Counted from the first letter of the stretch, positions 51,134 through 59,743 are shown. The stretch is 64,000 nucleotides of DNA from Micromonospora sp. CP22 (GCF_009712475.1 NZ_VCJO01000004.1:1-64000), one strand, 5' to 3'. Notes: generated by a model from the sequence alone, not told the origin. Numbers and translations are program-made.

Positions 51134-51754
51134 ATGAACTATCCACCGAAGCGGACTGCGGTGCTGGTCATCGACATGCAGAACGACTTCTGCTCCCCGG
51201 CTGGAGCGATGGCGGCGCTCGGTGCCGACGTCGAGGTCAACGCCGCCCTGGCCCGCCGGCTACCAGGCTTCCTCGACCCGGCCAGGGCCGCCGGTTGCCT
51301 CATCGTCTGGGTCCGACAGGCCGCCCACGGCCAGCTCGTCTCACCGGCCCGGCGGGCCCGCGCCGAGGCGATGGGCCGCAGCCCGCTCAGCGTGTGCGCG
51401 GCGGGCTCCTGGGGGGCCGAACTCGCCGACGGGCTGCGTCCCGCGCCGGGCGACTGCCACCTGGAGAAGACGCGCTACAGCGCCTTCGTCGGCACACCCC
51501 TGCACAACATGTTGCGGGCACACGAACGCGACCACGTGGTGGTGGTCGGCACGGCGGCCAACGTCTGCGTCGACTCGACCGTACGCGAGGCGTACATGGC
51601 CGACCTGGCCGTCACCCTGCCGACGGACATGCTCGGCTGGACCCGCCCCGACCTGGCCGAGCCGGCGATCCGCAACCTCGGTTTCTACTTCTGCGAGGCC
51701 ACGACCTCGACCGCGCTCCTGTCGGCCTGGTCGGCCGTCGAGGCGGTGGGCTGA
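51134..51754 (+). CDS. Isochorismatase-fold amidohydrolase
   Basis: A 206-residue cysteine hydrolase of the isochorismatase-like family. The triad is Asp14 (VIDMQNDFC), Lys112 (LEKTRYSAF) and Cys145 (GTAANVCVDSTV), indicating an active amidase rather than an isochorismatase. Relatives hydrolyse nicotinamide, ureidoacrylate, N-carbamoyl compounds or maleamate. In this context (a maleate isomerase relative, FAD hydroxylase) a maleamate- or ureidoacrylate-type amidase is plausible (inference). It is divergent from the importer operon with GGGAGG 6 bases upstream of the ATG. Its 3' end overlaps the IclR gene by 70 bp. Confidence 0.88.
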   Translation: MNYPPKRTAVLVIDMQNDFCSPAGAMAALGADVEVNAALARRLPGFLDPARAAGCLIVWVRQAAHGQLVSPARRARAEAMGRSPLSVCAAGSWGAELADGLRPAPGDCHLEKTRYSAFVGTPLHNMLRAHERDHVVVVGTAANVCVDSTVREAYMADLAVTLPTDMLGWTRPDLAEPAIRNLGFYFCEATTSTALLSAWSAVEAVG

Positions 51755-52623
51755 CGGCGGGCACCGCGACGGCGCACCGGTGGCACGGTCTCCGCCGGTG
51801 CGCCGTCGCCCTGTCCCACGGCGGGCTGGTAGCCCAGCTCGGCGCTGACCTGACGGGCCGCGTCGGCCACCAGTTCGCCGTACTCGGCCAGCAACCGTGA
51901 CGAGAAGCGGTCCTGCGGGCCGCACAGCGACAACGACCCGTAGACCTCGCCGGAGGCGAGCCGGATGGCCGCCGCCACGCTCGCCGCTCCCGCCTGCCGC
52001 TCCCCCCGGCTGACCGCGTAGCCCTGCCGACGCACCGTGCGCAGGTCCTCCCAGAGCCGCTCGATCGAGGTGATGGTCGCCGGCGTCACCGACACCAACT
52101 CGTGCGTGTTCAGGTACTCGGCCACCTCGGCGTCGGGCAGCGCCGCCAGGATCGCCTTGGACGACGAGCCGGCGACCAGGGAGTGCCGGGAGCCGAGCGT
52201 GACCGACATCCGGATCTCGTGCGGGGAGAGCACCTGGTCGGTGTAGACGCGCACCCAACCCTGCCGCATCGACAGCGTCGCCGTCTCACCGGTGATCTCC
52301 ACCAGCCGTCGCATGTGCCGGTTGGTGGTGGCCTGCACGTCGACGGCGCGCAGCGCGGCCAGGCCCGCGGCCAGCGCGCCCGGCCCCAGCCGGTACCGCC
52401 GGGTGCCCTCGTCGAAGGTGACGAACTGGTTGGCGGTCAGCTCCTTGAGGATGCGGTGGGCCACCGCCTTGGGCAGGCTCAGGTCCCGCGCGACGGTGGA
52501 CACACCGACCATCTCCGGGCTGCGTTCGGCGAGCAGGTCGATCACGGCGAGCGCGCGTCCCAGGCCGCTCGCGGTGTAACGGTGGCCGTCCGTTGGCTCA
52601 CTCACCGGCACCGCTGACTCCAT
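51685..52623 (-). CDS. IclR-family transcriptional regulator
   Basis: A 312-residue regulator: N-terminal winged helix (LAVIDLLAERSPEMVGVSTV and LPKAVAHRILKELTANQ), then the IclR effector domain (LVAGSSSKAILAALPDAEV and RQGYAVSRGERQAGAASVAAAI). The last 50 residues are a polar, likely disordered tail that runs antisense into the amidase gene; the real end may be functionally shorter. It is the natural candidate to bind the CGTTC-N9-GAACG operators at 43635, 51024 and 54715. The FAD hydroxylase gene ends 65 bp upstream on the same strand. Confidence 0.85.
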   Translation of the reverse strand: MESAVPVSEPTDGHRYTASGLGRALAVIDLLAERSPEMVGVSTVARDLSLPKAVAHRILKELTANQFVTFDEGTRRYRLGPGALAAGLAALRAVDVQATTNRHMRRLVEITGETATLSMRQGWVRVYTDQVLSPHEIRMSVTLGSRHSLVAGSSSKAILAALPDAEVAEYLNTHELVSVTPATITSIERLWEDLRTVRRQGYAVSRGERQAGAASVAAAIRLASGEVYGSLSLCGPQDRFSSRLLAEYGELVADAARQVSAELGYQPAVGQGDGAPAETVPPVRRRGARRQPTASTADQADRSAVEVVASQK

Positions 52624-52688
52624 TCGACCGTGACCTCTCGTGCGTGCCGTCGGGCGGCACTTCGCGGGTGGGCACCGGCATGCGTCGC

Positions 52689-53888
52689 CTAGTGCTGGAT
52701 CCCGAGCATACTGACCCGCCGCAGGTACGCACGGGCCTGCTCGGCGTCCTCGGCGACGGCTCGCAACCGCAGCAACCGTTCCCGGCGTCCGGCCAGGTCC
52801 ACCGCGTCCGCCGAGGTGCGGTTCTCGGTGGTGGCCGGCTGGACGAAGCGCTCGGCGATCGAACGCCGCCGTTGCGCGTACGCGGTGGTCGCGGTGTCCT
52901 GGTCGGACTCGGCCAACGCGGCGGCCACGGCCATCGCGTCGTGGATGCCGGAGTTCAGTCCCATGCCGCCGGTGGTGCTGCTCAGGTGGGCGGCGTCGCC
53001 GGCCAGCAGGACCCGACCGATCCGGAAGGAGTCGGCCAACCGCTGGTGGCTGCGGTACATCTGGTGCTGGTGCAGCGGCAGTAGCCCCTCCGGCGGGGTC
53101 GGTGACTTCAGCAGCAGCTCCACGGCGGCCAGGAAGTCCGGGTGGATGCCGGTCGGTGGTTCATCGTCGACCCCGGTGGTGGTGGACAGCGCGGCCCGCC
53201 AGATGTCCGGGGTGCGGATCAGCGAGAACCGGCCACGGGGGCCGGACCAGTAGCCGACCTCGCCCAGATCGGGCACCGCCTCCTCGAACCGGAACGGCGT
53301 GGCCACCACCAGGCTCAGCGACGGGTACGTGAAGCCGGGGAACGGCACGTCGAGCAGCTTGCGGGCGATGCTGTGCGCCCCGTCGGCGGCCACCGCCCAC
53401 CGGCACGCCACGCTCCGCCGCTCACCGTCGACGGCCACCTCCAGCTCGACCCGGGTGTCGTCCTGGCGCAGCCCGACCACCTCGTGCCCGAACCGCAGGT
53501 CCACGTTCGGCGTCTCGGCGACCGCGCGACGCAACTGCCGGACCAGCTTGTACTGCTCGTACTGGCAGCGGAACGGGTAGCGGGTCTCCCCCTCCAGCAG
53601 GTCGTAGGAGAAACACGCCGACTCGGTCAGCTCCAGGTCGCGGTAGTCCAGTCGGCGGACCCGGACGGCCTCCTTGAGCACCGGCGCGGCCAGGTCCAGT
53701 TCGTCGAGCAGTTCGAGCGTCGGCGGGTGCACGGTCGAGCCGCGCCACTCCGAGCGCACCTCGTCGTGGCCCTGTTCCAGGACGACCACGGGGATGTCGT
53801 GTCGGGCCAGCGCGAGGGCGGTCACCATACCCACCGGGCCGCCGCCGAGGACGACGACCGGTGCCTCCACCGAATGGCTTGGCGGCAC
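52689..53888 (-). CDS. FAD-dependent aromatic hydroxylase (class A monooxygenase)
   Basis: A 399-residue flavoprotein monooxygenase of the p-hydroxybenzoate hydroxylase type. It has the FAD motif GGGPVG near residue 14, the DG motif AVAADGAHSIARKLL near residue 165 and GDAAHLSSTTGGMGLNSGIHDA near residue 295, which binds FAD ribityl and NADPH. Such enzymes add hydroxyl groups to aromatic or heteroaromatic rings (NicC on 6-hydroxynicotinate is an example). I chose the GTG at 53888 because AAGGAG lies 5-6 bases before it; a GTG at 53894 is too close to that site. It lies 2 bases after the isomerase-like gene. Confidence 0.87.
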   Translation of the reverse strand: MPPSHSVEAPVVVLGGGPVGMVTALALARHDIPVVVLEQGHDEVRSEWRGSTVHPPTLELLDELDLAAPVLKEAVRVRRLDYRDLELTESACFSYDLLEGETRYPFRCQYEQYKLVRQLRRAVAETPNVDLRFGHEVVGLRQDDTRVELEVAVDGERRSVACRWAVAADGAHSIARKLLDVPFPGFTYPSLSLVVATPFRFEEAVPDLGEVGYWSGPRGRFSLIRTPDIWRAALSTTTGVDDEPPTGIHPDFLAAVELLLKSPTPPEGLLPLHQHQMYRSHQRLADSFRIGRVLLAGDAAHLSSTTGGMGLNSGIHDAMAVAAALAESDQDTATTAYAQRRRSIAERFVQPATTENRTSADAVDLAGRRERLLRLRAVAEDAEQARAYLRRVSMLGIQH

Positions 53889-53890
53889 GT

Positions 53891-54679
53891 TCACTCCTTC
53901 CCGCCGGCGGGACCGCCGGCGATCTGCGTCGTGGCGGGTTCGGCCACGGTGGCGGCCAGGTGCCGCAGCGCCGGGCTCGGCGACTGCGCCGCCAGGTGTG
54001 CGGCCCCGGCGGTGTGCAGCAACTGCCAGGCACCGGCCAGGTTCGAGGAGAGCACCGGCACGGACGCCTGGGGCACCACCTGGTCGAGCACGTCGAGGCT
54101 CGGTGCGCCGGTGCCGGTCAGCAGGACCGCGTGGCCGTCGGCGGCGCTCGCGTCGAGCGCGGCCAGGACGCGCTGCACGGTGTCGCCGACGGTGGTCGAG
54201 GTGAGGTCGTAGATGGCGCCGGTGCCGGGTACGGCCACCACCTCGGTGACCGTACGGCCGGTCGTCCGCCAGAACGCCGCCGCCTGTTCGGTGAGCCAGT
54301 CCGGGTACGGCGAGACCAGCGTCAGCGACCGTACGGCGAGCCGGTCGAGCACCTGCCCGACGGCGGTCGCGGCGCCGAAGACCGGGCTGCCGAGCTGGTC
54401 GGCGGCGCTGCGGTCGAGGTGTTCGGCGTCGTGGTGCCGGGGCCGGTAGTAGCAGCCGGTGCAGGCGACGTAGGTGGCGTGCAGGCCCAGCCCGCGTAGT
54501 GTGGCGGCGGTTTCCGCGAGCAGGTCGCCGTACCGGTCCAGGCGGTGCGCGAGTGACCCGTCGACGACCGGCAGGCGGGCCACGTGGTAGCGCATCCGGG
54601 GTGGCAGCAGGCGACGCAGTTCGGGCTCGACGGTCGGATTGGCCGGCGGGACGATGACGCCCAGAGCGGTATCGGTCAC
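53891..54679 (-). CDS. Maleate isomerase/arylmalonate decarboxylase family protein
   Basis: A 262-residue Asp/Glu racemase-fold protein. The start [20 protein letters not shown] is the maleate isomerase (Amdase) family signature. The first catalytic Cys region is present (Cys73 and Cys76 in VACTGCYYR), but the second Cys, expected near residue 189 in an SCT-type motif, is replaced: the segment reads [11 protein letters not shown]. Maleate isomerase needs both cysteines, arylmalonate decarboxylase only the second, so this protein may have a different chemistry. The GTG start has GGGGG 5 bases upstream. It heads an operon with the FAD hydroxylase and probably iclR. Confidence 0.8.
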   Translation of the reverse strand: MTDTALGVIVPPANPTVEPELRRLLPPRMRYHVARLPVVDGSLAHRLDRYGDLLAETAATLRGLGLHATYVACTGCYYRPRHHDAEHLDRSAADQLGSPVFGAATAVGQVLDRLAVRSLTLVSPYPDWLTEQAAAFWRTTGRTVTEVVAVPGTGAIYDLTSTTVGDTVQRVLAALDASAADGHAVLLTGTGAPSLDVLDQVVPQASVPVLSSNLAGAWQLLHTAGAAHLAAQSPSPALRHLAATVAEPATTQIAGGPAGGKE

Positions 54680-54692
54680 GACACCCCCATCA

Positions 54693-54733
54693 ATTGTTCG
54701 ACTGAGCCGTACGCCGTTCGACGTACTGGAACG
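54693..54733. promoter_or_regulatory. Operator 3 of the IclR regulon (composite)
   Basis: Contains the 19-mer CGTTCGACGTACTGGAACG (54715-54733) and the extra half site ATTGTTCGA (54693-54701), 22 bases apart start to start as in operator 2. On the minus strand the -10 TATCGT (54732-54737) overlaps the 19-mer. It controls the isomerase-like/FAD hydroxylase operon. Confidence 0.75.
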
Positions 54734-54820
54734 ATAGGGGGTTTGGTGGGACGTGGTCAACCCAGCCGACGGGCGGGTCCGCGCACGTCAGTGGGGATGT
54801 CAGGAAGCGGAGCGGGCGGT

Positions 54821-55549
54821 TCAGAGACCGCCGCCGACGCGCAACACCGCGCCGGTGGTGTAGGAGGCGTCCGGACCGAGCAGCCAGGCCACGGCGGCGG
54901 CCACCTCGTCCGGTTCCCCGGGACGGCCCAGCGGAATCCGGCCGGCGGCCCGCTCGGGCCGGTCCGGCTGCCCGGACAGGGCGTGGATGTCGGTCCGGAT
55001 GATGCCCGGGGCCACCCCGTTGACCCGGATGCCACGCGGGGCCAGTTCCTTGGCCAGGCCCACGGTGAGCGCATCGGTGCCCGCCTTGACCGCGGCGTAG
55101 TGGACGTACTCGCCGGGACCACCGAGGGTGGCCGCGACCGAGGAGATGTTGACGATGGCGCCGCCTGAGGTCAACCTGCGGGCGGCCTGCTGGGCGCAGA
55201 GCAGGTAACCGACCAGGTTGACGTCGACCACCTCGCGCAGGTCGTCCAGCCGCAGCTCGGTGATCGGGCCGATCGGGCTGGTGACGCCGGCGTTGTTGAC
55301 CAGGCCGGTGAGGGGGCCGAGTTCCTCGGCGGCGTCGAACAGGGCGGCGACCTGATCGGGGTCGCGGGTGTCGGCGGGCACCGCGACGGCGCGTACCCCG
55401 GTGGCGTGCAGCTCGGCCACGACGGCGTCGGCGGCGGCGTGGTCGCGGCGATAGCCCAGGACGAGCTGGTGACCCGCGTGGGCCAGCCGCCGCGCGGCGG
55501 CCGCGCCGATGCCGCGCCCGCCGCCGGTGATGACGGTGACCGGTGCCAT
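54821..55549 (-). CDS. Short-chain dehydrogenase/reductase (FabG-like)
   Basis: A 242-residue SDR with the cofactor motif TGGGRGIG (8-15), NNAGV near residue 90, the catalytic Ser in IVNISSVAATLGG and Tyr/Lys in YVHYAAVKAG. It reduces a ketone or oxidises an alcohol using NAD(P). It lies upstream of the isomerase operon on the same strand, separated by 88 bp that include operator 3, so it may be outside the regulon. GGGGA precedes the ATG. Confidence 0.88.
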   Translation of the reverse strand: MAPVTVITGGGRGIGAAAARRLAHAGHQLVLGYRRDHAAADAVVAELHATGVRAVAVPADTRDPDQVAALFDAAEELGPLTGLVNNAGVTSPIGPITELRLDDLREVVDVNLVGYLLCAQQAARRLTSGGAIVNISSVAATLGGPGEYVHYAAVKAGTDALTVGLAKELAPRGIRVNGVAPGIIRTDIHALSGQPDRPERAAGRIPLGRPGEPDEVAAAVAWLLGPDASYTTGAVLRVGGGL

Positions 55550-55692
55550 CGACCATCCCCCTGCCCCGTGTCGGTGTCGCGGACGCTACCGGGGTCGCCG
55601 ACGGCGACGGAAGCCGAGTGTGGGCGAGGACACGGCCGCCGACCGGGCGTGGCATACGCTGCCTGATCGAGGGTGTCGATGAAGGAGCGGGC

Positions 55693-56154
55693 ATGGCGGG
55701 TGTTGGTGTCGGGGACCTGGTCGAGGACTTCGAGTTGCCGGACGAGACGGGACGACCACGGCGGCTGACGGAGTTCCTGGCGAACGGGCCGGTGGTGCTG
55801 TTCTTCTACCCGGCCGCGATGACGCGGGGATGTACTGCGGAGAGCTGCCACTTCCGGGACCTGGCGGCGGAGTTCGCGTCCGTCGGGGCACAGCGGGTCG
55901 GCATCAGCCGGGACTCGGTACAGCGCCAGGCGGAGTTCTCCCGGCAGCACGGGTTCGACTACCCGCTGCTGTCCGATCCGGACGGTGCGGTGGCGGACCG
56001 GTTCGGCGTGCGGCGGCGGCTGCCACTGGGGCCGTTGAGCACGCGGCGGATGACGTTCGTGATCGGCACCGACCGGCGGGTCGTCGAGGTGGTGCGCAGC
56101 GAGCTGAACATGAACGAGCACGCCGACCGGGCGTTGCGGGCGTTGGGGGGCTGA
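55693..56154 (+). CDS. Peroxiredoxin (Bcp/PrxQ-like)
   Basis: A 153-residue thiol peroxidase. The peroxidatic Cys47 and resolving Cys52 sit in TRGCTAESCHFRD, the CxxxxC spacing of atypical 2-Cys Bcp enzymes. Reduction by thioredoxin is expected. A GAAGGAG site precedes the ATG at 55693 by 5 bases. It marks the right border of the catabolic island. Confidence 0.9.
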   Translation: MAGVGVGDLVEDFELPDETGRPRRLTEFLANGPVVLFFYPAAMTRGCTAESCHFRDLAAEFASVGAQRVGISRDSVQRQAEFSRQHGFDYPLLSDPDGAVADRFGVRRRLPLGPLSTRRMTFVIGTDRRVVEVVRSELNMNEHADRALRALGG

Positions 56155-56226
56155 TCTTCGGGTTGTCGCCGGCGGCTGGTATCAAAGCAGGCGGCTGAAC
56201 ACGTGTACGAGAAATGGGGTAGGGCG

Positions 56227-56937
56227 ATGGGTGCCGCTGGTCAGGGACTGTCCGAGGACGAGGTACGCGGCATCCGGGAGGCGTTGGCCGCCGGGCGTAA
56301 GCCGAAGGTGGTGTTCACGGCGTCGGCCGGTCAGATCGCCGGTCAGCTGGGCCAGGTCGTGGAGCTGACCGATCCGGCCACCTCCGACGAGTTCGTGGTG
56401 GTGCGGTTCGGGCGCGACGAGTTGCCCTTCTCCCCCGCCGACGTGGCGATCGCGCCCAAGGGCGCGGGTCGTCGACCGGCGGAGTCGAAAGTGGAGTCGG
56501 CCCCGACCGAGCCGCAGGTGGCGGAGCCGGAGTTCGTGTTGGACCGGGTGCCGCAGCCTCGGCCGCAGGAGCAACCGAGTCGGGAGGAACCGAAGGTGGA
56601 GACGGTGGAGCCGAAGGCGGAGGTGAAGCCCGCGCGGCGGGCGGTCAAGGCGGCGAAGCCGAAGGGGCCGGCGGGACTGACGGTCACGTTGGCCTACGCC
56701 GACGGCGAGTGGACCGTGGCCGCGCAGCAGGGTGGCAAGGTGTTGGCCAAGCCGTACGTGCTCAAGCCGGCCGAGGCGCTGCGGATGGTGGCGCTGGTCG
56801 ACGTGCCGGGGGTGCACGAGGCGGTGGAGCAGATCCTGGCCGCCGAGCGGTCCGAGGCCGAGCGCCAGGCGGAGAAGTTGCGGGCCGAGCTGGCGGAGAT
56901 CGAGGCTCGGCTGGCGGAGTTGCGCGAAGCGGGCTGA
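56227..56937 (+). CDS. Hypothetical protein with Pro/Lys-rich linker and helical C-terminus
   Basis: A 236-residue cytosolic protein of unknown function. An N-terminal domain (residues 1-82, with PKVVFTASAGQIAGQLGQVV and DEFVVVRFGRDELPF) is followed by a disordered linker (about 85-150, rich in Pro, Glu and Lys) and a C-terminal part ending in a strong coiled coil (ERSEAERQAEKLRAELAE). The domain order, small basic domain, linker, coiled coil, suggests a scaffold or nucleic-acid-binding protein, but no family is recognised. The ATG at 56227 is preceded by GGGG; an in-frame GTG lies at 56203. Confidence 0.65.
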   Translation: MGAAGQGLSEDEVRGIREALAAGRKPKVVFTASAGQIAGQLGQVVELTDPATSDEFVVVRFGRDELPFSPADVAIAPKGAGRRPAESKVESAPTEPQVAEPEFVLDRVPQPRPQEQPSREEPKVETVEPKAEVKPARRAVKAAKPKGPAGLTVTLAYADGEWTVAAQQGGKVLAKPYVLKPAEALRMVALVDVPGVHEAVEQILAAERSEAERQAEKLRAELAEIEARLAELREAG

Positions 56938-56977
56938 CCCGGTGCCGTGGCCCGACCGCGCGTCACCGCCGTCGTGG

Positions 56978-58144
56978 TCAGAAGTAGTCGATCAGGTGGG
57001 CGGTGGGTCCGGCGGCGAGCAGGTCCAGCGCGCTCGGGTCGGGTGTGCGGTGGTGCAGCAGCCCGGTTTCGGCCAGCGCGCGGGCGGTGGCGGTGCCGGT
57101 GTAGAGGCGGGCGAAGCCGCGTACGGTCAGGTGCAGGTCGGCCTCGGCGGTGCTGCGGCGCAGGTCGGCGTGGCCGTCGGCGACGGTGAGCTGCCAGGTG
57201 CCGGTGTTCCAGTCGGCGAGGTCGTCGGTGAGGGCGAAGGTGACCTCGCCACGGGTGTGCGCGGGCCAGCCACGCGCCGGTACGGCCCGGACGATGTCGA
57301 CCGGCCGGTGCATCCAGGCGTGGCGTTCGTGTTCGCGGGTGCGTTCCAACGGCAGGTGGGTGCTGACCGCGTCGCCGGGCAGCAGGGTCAGCCGCAGGGT
57401 CGGGGCGACGCTGTACCAGCTGGCGAGGACGCCGACGAGCGCTCGGGCGGCAGCGGCGGTGGTGGCGAGGATGTCCTCGACGGTGAGCACCGCGTCCGGT
57501 CCGTAGCCTTGTCCCCGGTTCCAACCGGCGTAACCGACCAGGTGACCGTCGTGTTCGACGAGGGTGAGCCCGTCGTACGGCAGCTTGTCGGTGACGGTGA
57601 ACCGGCGCTGGGTGCGGGTGAGCAGGCCGTTGCGGTGACAGGCGACGCGTCGGTACAGCTCGGTGGTGGCGGGCAGGTCGGCGGGGGTGCCCGCGCGTAC
57701 GGTCAGCTGCGGGTCGCGTCGCTGTCGGGGCAGGCCCGCGGTGGGCAGGTCGAGGGTGCGCAGCTGACCGGTGACCTCCCAACCACAGGCGCGGTAGGGG
57801 GCGGTGGTGGTGGGAAACAGCGCACTGACCGCGGCGCCCCGGTCGCGGGCGCCGCGAAGCAGGGCGGTCAGCAGCGTACGGCCGACGCCGGTGCCGCGCG
57901 CCTCGGCGGCGACCGCGACTCCGGCAACGTCCGCGGCGGGTACCACGCGTCCGCTCCACCACTGCTCGTCGTGCAGGTCGACGGCCTTGCCGACGAGGTG
58001 TCCCGCCGGGTCGAAGGCCCCGTAGGCGGTGCGGCCGGTGGTGGCCGGTGGTGGGGGCGGTTGCGGGTCGTAGCCGAAGGCGAGCCGGCCGAGCTGCCAG
58101 GCGTCGTCCAGATCGTCGGGGGTGAGTTCACGTACGTCGGGCAC
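56978..58144 (-). CDS. Eis-like GNAT acetyltransferase
   Basis: A 388-residue protein with the three-part Eis layout: an N-terminal GNAT domain with the acetyl-CoA loop VAVAAEARGTGVGRTLL near residue 75, a second GNAT-like domain, and a C-terminal sterol-carrier-like domain. It ends in DYF; in mycobacterial Eis the C-terminal Phe carboxylate takes part in catalysis. Eis enzymes acetylate aminoglycosides and other polyamines at several positions, so this gene might affect aminoglycoside susceptibility (inference). The GTG start is preceded by TATCGT with 6 nt between, a leaderless arrangement. Confidence 0.83.
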   Translation of the reverse strand: MPDVRELTPDDLDDAWQLGRLAFGYDPQPPPPPATTGRTAYGAFDPAGHLVGKAVDLHDEQWWSGRVVPAADVAGVAVAAEARGTGVGRTLLTALLRGARDRGAAVSALFPTTTAPYRACGWEVTGQLRTLDLPTAGLPRQRRDPQLTVRAGTPADLPATTELYRRVACHRNGLLTRTQRRFTVTDKLPYDGLTLVEHDGHLVGYAGWNRGQGYGPDAVLTVEDILATTAAAARALVGVLASWYSVAPTLRLTLLPGDAVSTHLPLERTREHERHAWMHRPVDIVRAVPARGWPAHTRGEVTFALTDDLADWNTGTWQLTVADGHADLRRSTAEADLHLTVRGFARLYTGTATARALAETGLLHHRTPDPSALDLLAAGPTAHLIDYF

Positions 58145-58150
58145 CGGCCG

Positions 58151-58156
58151 ACGATA
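58151..58156 (-). promoter_or_regulatory. Leaderless -10 box
   Basis: TATCGT (minus strand) ends 6 nt before the GTG at 58144. Confidence 0.5.
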
Positions 58157-58197
58157 GCGGCCGTGGTACTGCTGTCCACCGAGTTTGATCGCGTGGG

Positions 58198-58665
58198 TCA
58201 GGTGGTGGTGACGGGGTCGTGGCGGACCGGGAAGTTCACCGAGTTGGCGATGAAGCAGGTGTGGTGGGCGTCGTCGTGCAACGCGGTGGCGATGTCCACG
58301 CTGGCCGGGTCGGCGACGGTGACCTGGGGCCGCAGCATCACCTCGGTGAAGTGCCCGTTCCCGGTGTGGTCGGTGGTCATGGTGCCGGTGGCGTGGTCGA
58401 CGTAGTCGGTGACGACCACGCCCTTGTCCGCACACAGGTGCAGGTAGGCGAGCATGTGGCACTGGGACAGCGAGGCCAGCAGGAGCTGCTCAGGGTTCCA
58501 GCGGGTCGGGTCACCGCGGAAGGTGGGATCGGAGCTGCCCTGGATCGTCGGTCGGCCGTCGGTGGTGACGTCGTGCTCGCGACGGTAGTCGCGGTAGCCG
58601 CTGGTGCCGGTGCCGAGGTTGCCGGTCCAGGTCACGGTGGTGGCGTAGTGGTGCTCGCGGGCCAT
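58198..58665 (-). CDS. OsmC family peroxidase-like protein
   Basis: A 155-residue OsmC/Ohr-fold protein that reduces organic hydroperoxides with paired cysteines. The first Cys is in LLLASLSQCHMLAYLHL (near residue 70) and the second in DDAHHTCFIANSVNFPV near residue 137. It is closer to the OsmC-like subgroup than to Ohr. The start at the ATG 58665 follows GAAAGAG; an in-frame GTG lies 6 bp upstream. It is on the same strand as cydAB, downstream of them. Confidence 0.83.
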   Translation of the reverse strand: MAREHHYATTVTWTGNLGTGTSGYRDYRREHDVTTDGRPTIQGSSDPTFRGDPTRWNPEQLLLASLSQCHMLAYLHLCADKGVVVTDYVDHATGTMTTDHTGNGHFTEVMLRPQVTVADPASVDIATALHDDAHHTCFIANSVNFPVRHDPVTTT

Positions 58666-58744
58666 GGTCACTCTTTCGGTTCGTCGGGTCGATCGGACAT
58701 GACGTCGATTCGTGTCAGCCGGGGATGATCTTACGTGCGAGCGG

Positions 58745-59743
58745 TCAGTTCCGTGGGATGTGCGCGACGCCGATGCGCTTGCGGAACACCCAGTACGTCC
58801 AACCCTGGTAGGCCAACACGATCGGGGTGAAGAACACCGCCACCCAGGTCATGATCGTGAGGGTGTACGGGGTGGACGCGGCGTTGGTGGCGGTGAGCGT
58901 GCCGGCCGGGTCCAACGTGGAGGGCAGCACGTTCGGGAACAGCGCGGCGAACAGCGTCGCCACGGCCAGGCCGATCGCGGCGGCGGTGCCGGTGAACGCC
59001 CAGCCCTCCCGGCGTACCGTGGCGGCCGCGAGAGCGCCGAGCAGGGCGAGCGCGGCACCGACGGCGAGCACGACGGCGGCCGTGCTGGATCGGATGTTCA
59101 ACGTCCAGGCCAGGAAGCCGACCGCCAGTGCCGCGGCGAGCACGCCCAGTCGGACGGCGAGCGCGGCGGCCCGGCCGCGGATGTCGCCGACGGTCTTGAG
59201 GGCGACGAAGACGGCCCCGTGGGTGGCGAACAGCGCCGCGGTGGTCGCGCCACCGAGCAGGGCGTACGGGCTCAGCAGGTCGAGCAGTCCGCCGACGTAC
59301 TCGTGCTCGGCGTCCAGGGGCACGCCGCGCAGGATGTTGGCGAACGCGACACCCCACAGGATCGCCGGGATCAGGGAGCCGACCACGATGGCGGTGTCCC
59401 AGCGCCGTTTCCAGGACGCCTCGGGTCGCTTGTGGCGGTACTCGAAGGCGACACCCCGGGCGATCAGGGCCAGCAGGATGAGCAGCAGGGGCAGGTAGAA
59501 ACCGGAGAAGAGGGTGGCGTACCACTCGGGGAAGGCGGCGAACATGGCGCCACCGGCGGTGATCAGCCAGACCTCGTTGCCGTCCCAGACCGGCCCGATG
59601 GTGTTGATCATCACGCGGCGTTCCCGGTCGTCGCGGCCGAGCACGGGCAGCAGCATGCCGACGCCGAAGTCGAAGCCCTCGAGGATGAAGTAGCCGGTGA
59701 ACAGCACGGCGACGAGGAGAAACCAGATGGTGGTCAGTTCCAC
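58745..59743 (-). CDS. cydB: Cytochrome bd oxidase subunit II
   Basis: A 332-residue subunit with about eight membrane segments that supports the heme-bearing subunit I. The start FLLVAVLFTGYFILEGFDFG and the segment GPVWDGNEVWLITAGGAMFAAFP near residue 50 are conserved. GGAG precedes the GTG at 59743. It follows cydA by 15 bp. No cydCD genes, needed for assembly in many bacteria, lie nearby; the adjacent gene is an OsmC-like protein. Confidence 0.93.
   Translation of the reverse strand: MELTTIWFLLVAVLFTGYFILEGFDFGVGMLLPVLGRDDRERRVMINTIGPVWDGNEVWLITAGGAMFAAFPEWYATLFSGFYLPLLLILLALIARGVAFEYRHKRPEASWKRRWDTAIVVGSLIPAILWGVAFANILRGVPLDAEHEYVGGLLDLLSPYALLGGATTAALFATHGAVFVALKTVGDIRGRAAALAVRLGVLAAALAVGFLAWTLNIRSSTAAVVLAVGAALALLGALAAATVRREGWAFTGTAAAIGLAVATLFAALFPNVLPSTLDPAGTLTATNAASTPYTLTIMTWVAVFFTPIVLAYQGWTYWVFRKRIGVAHIPRN

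Noticed and set aside
51134-51754. Isochorismatase proper (2,3-dihydroxybenzoate pathway)
   Set aside because: The full Asp-Lys-Cys triad indicates an amidase of the same fold, and no siderophore genes are nearby.
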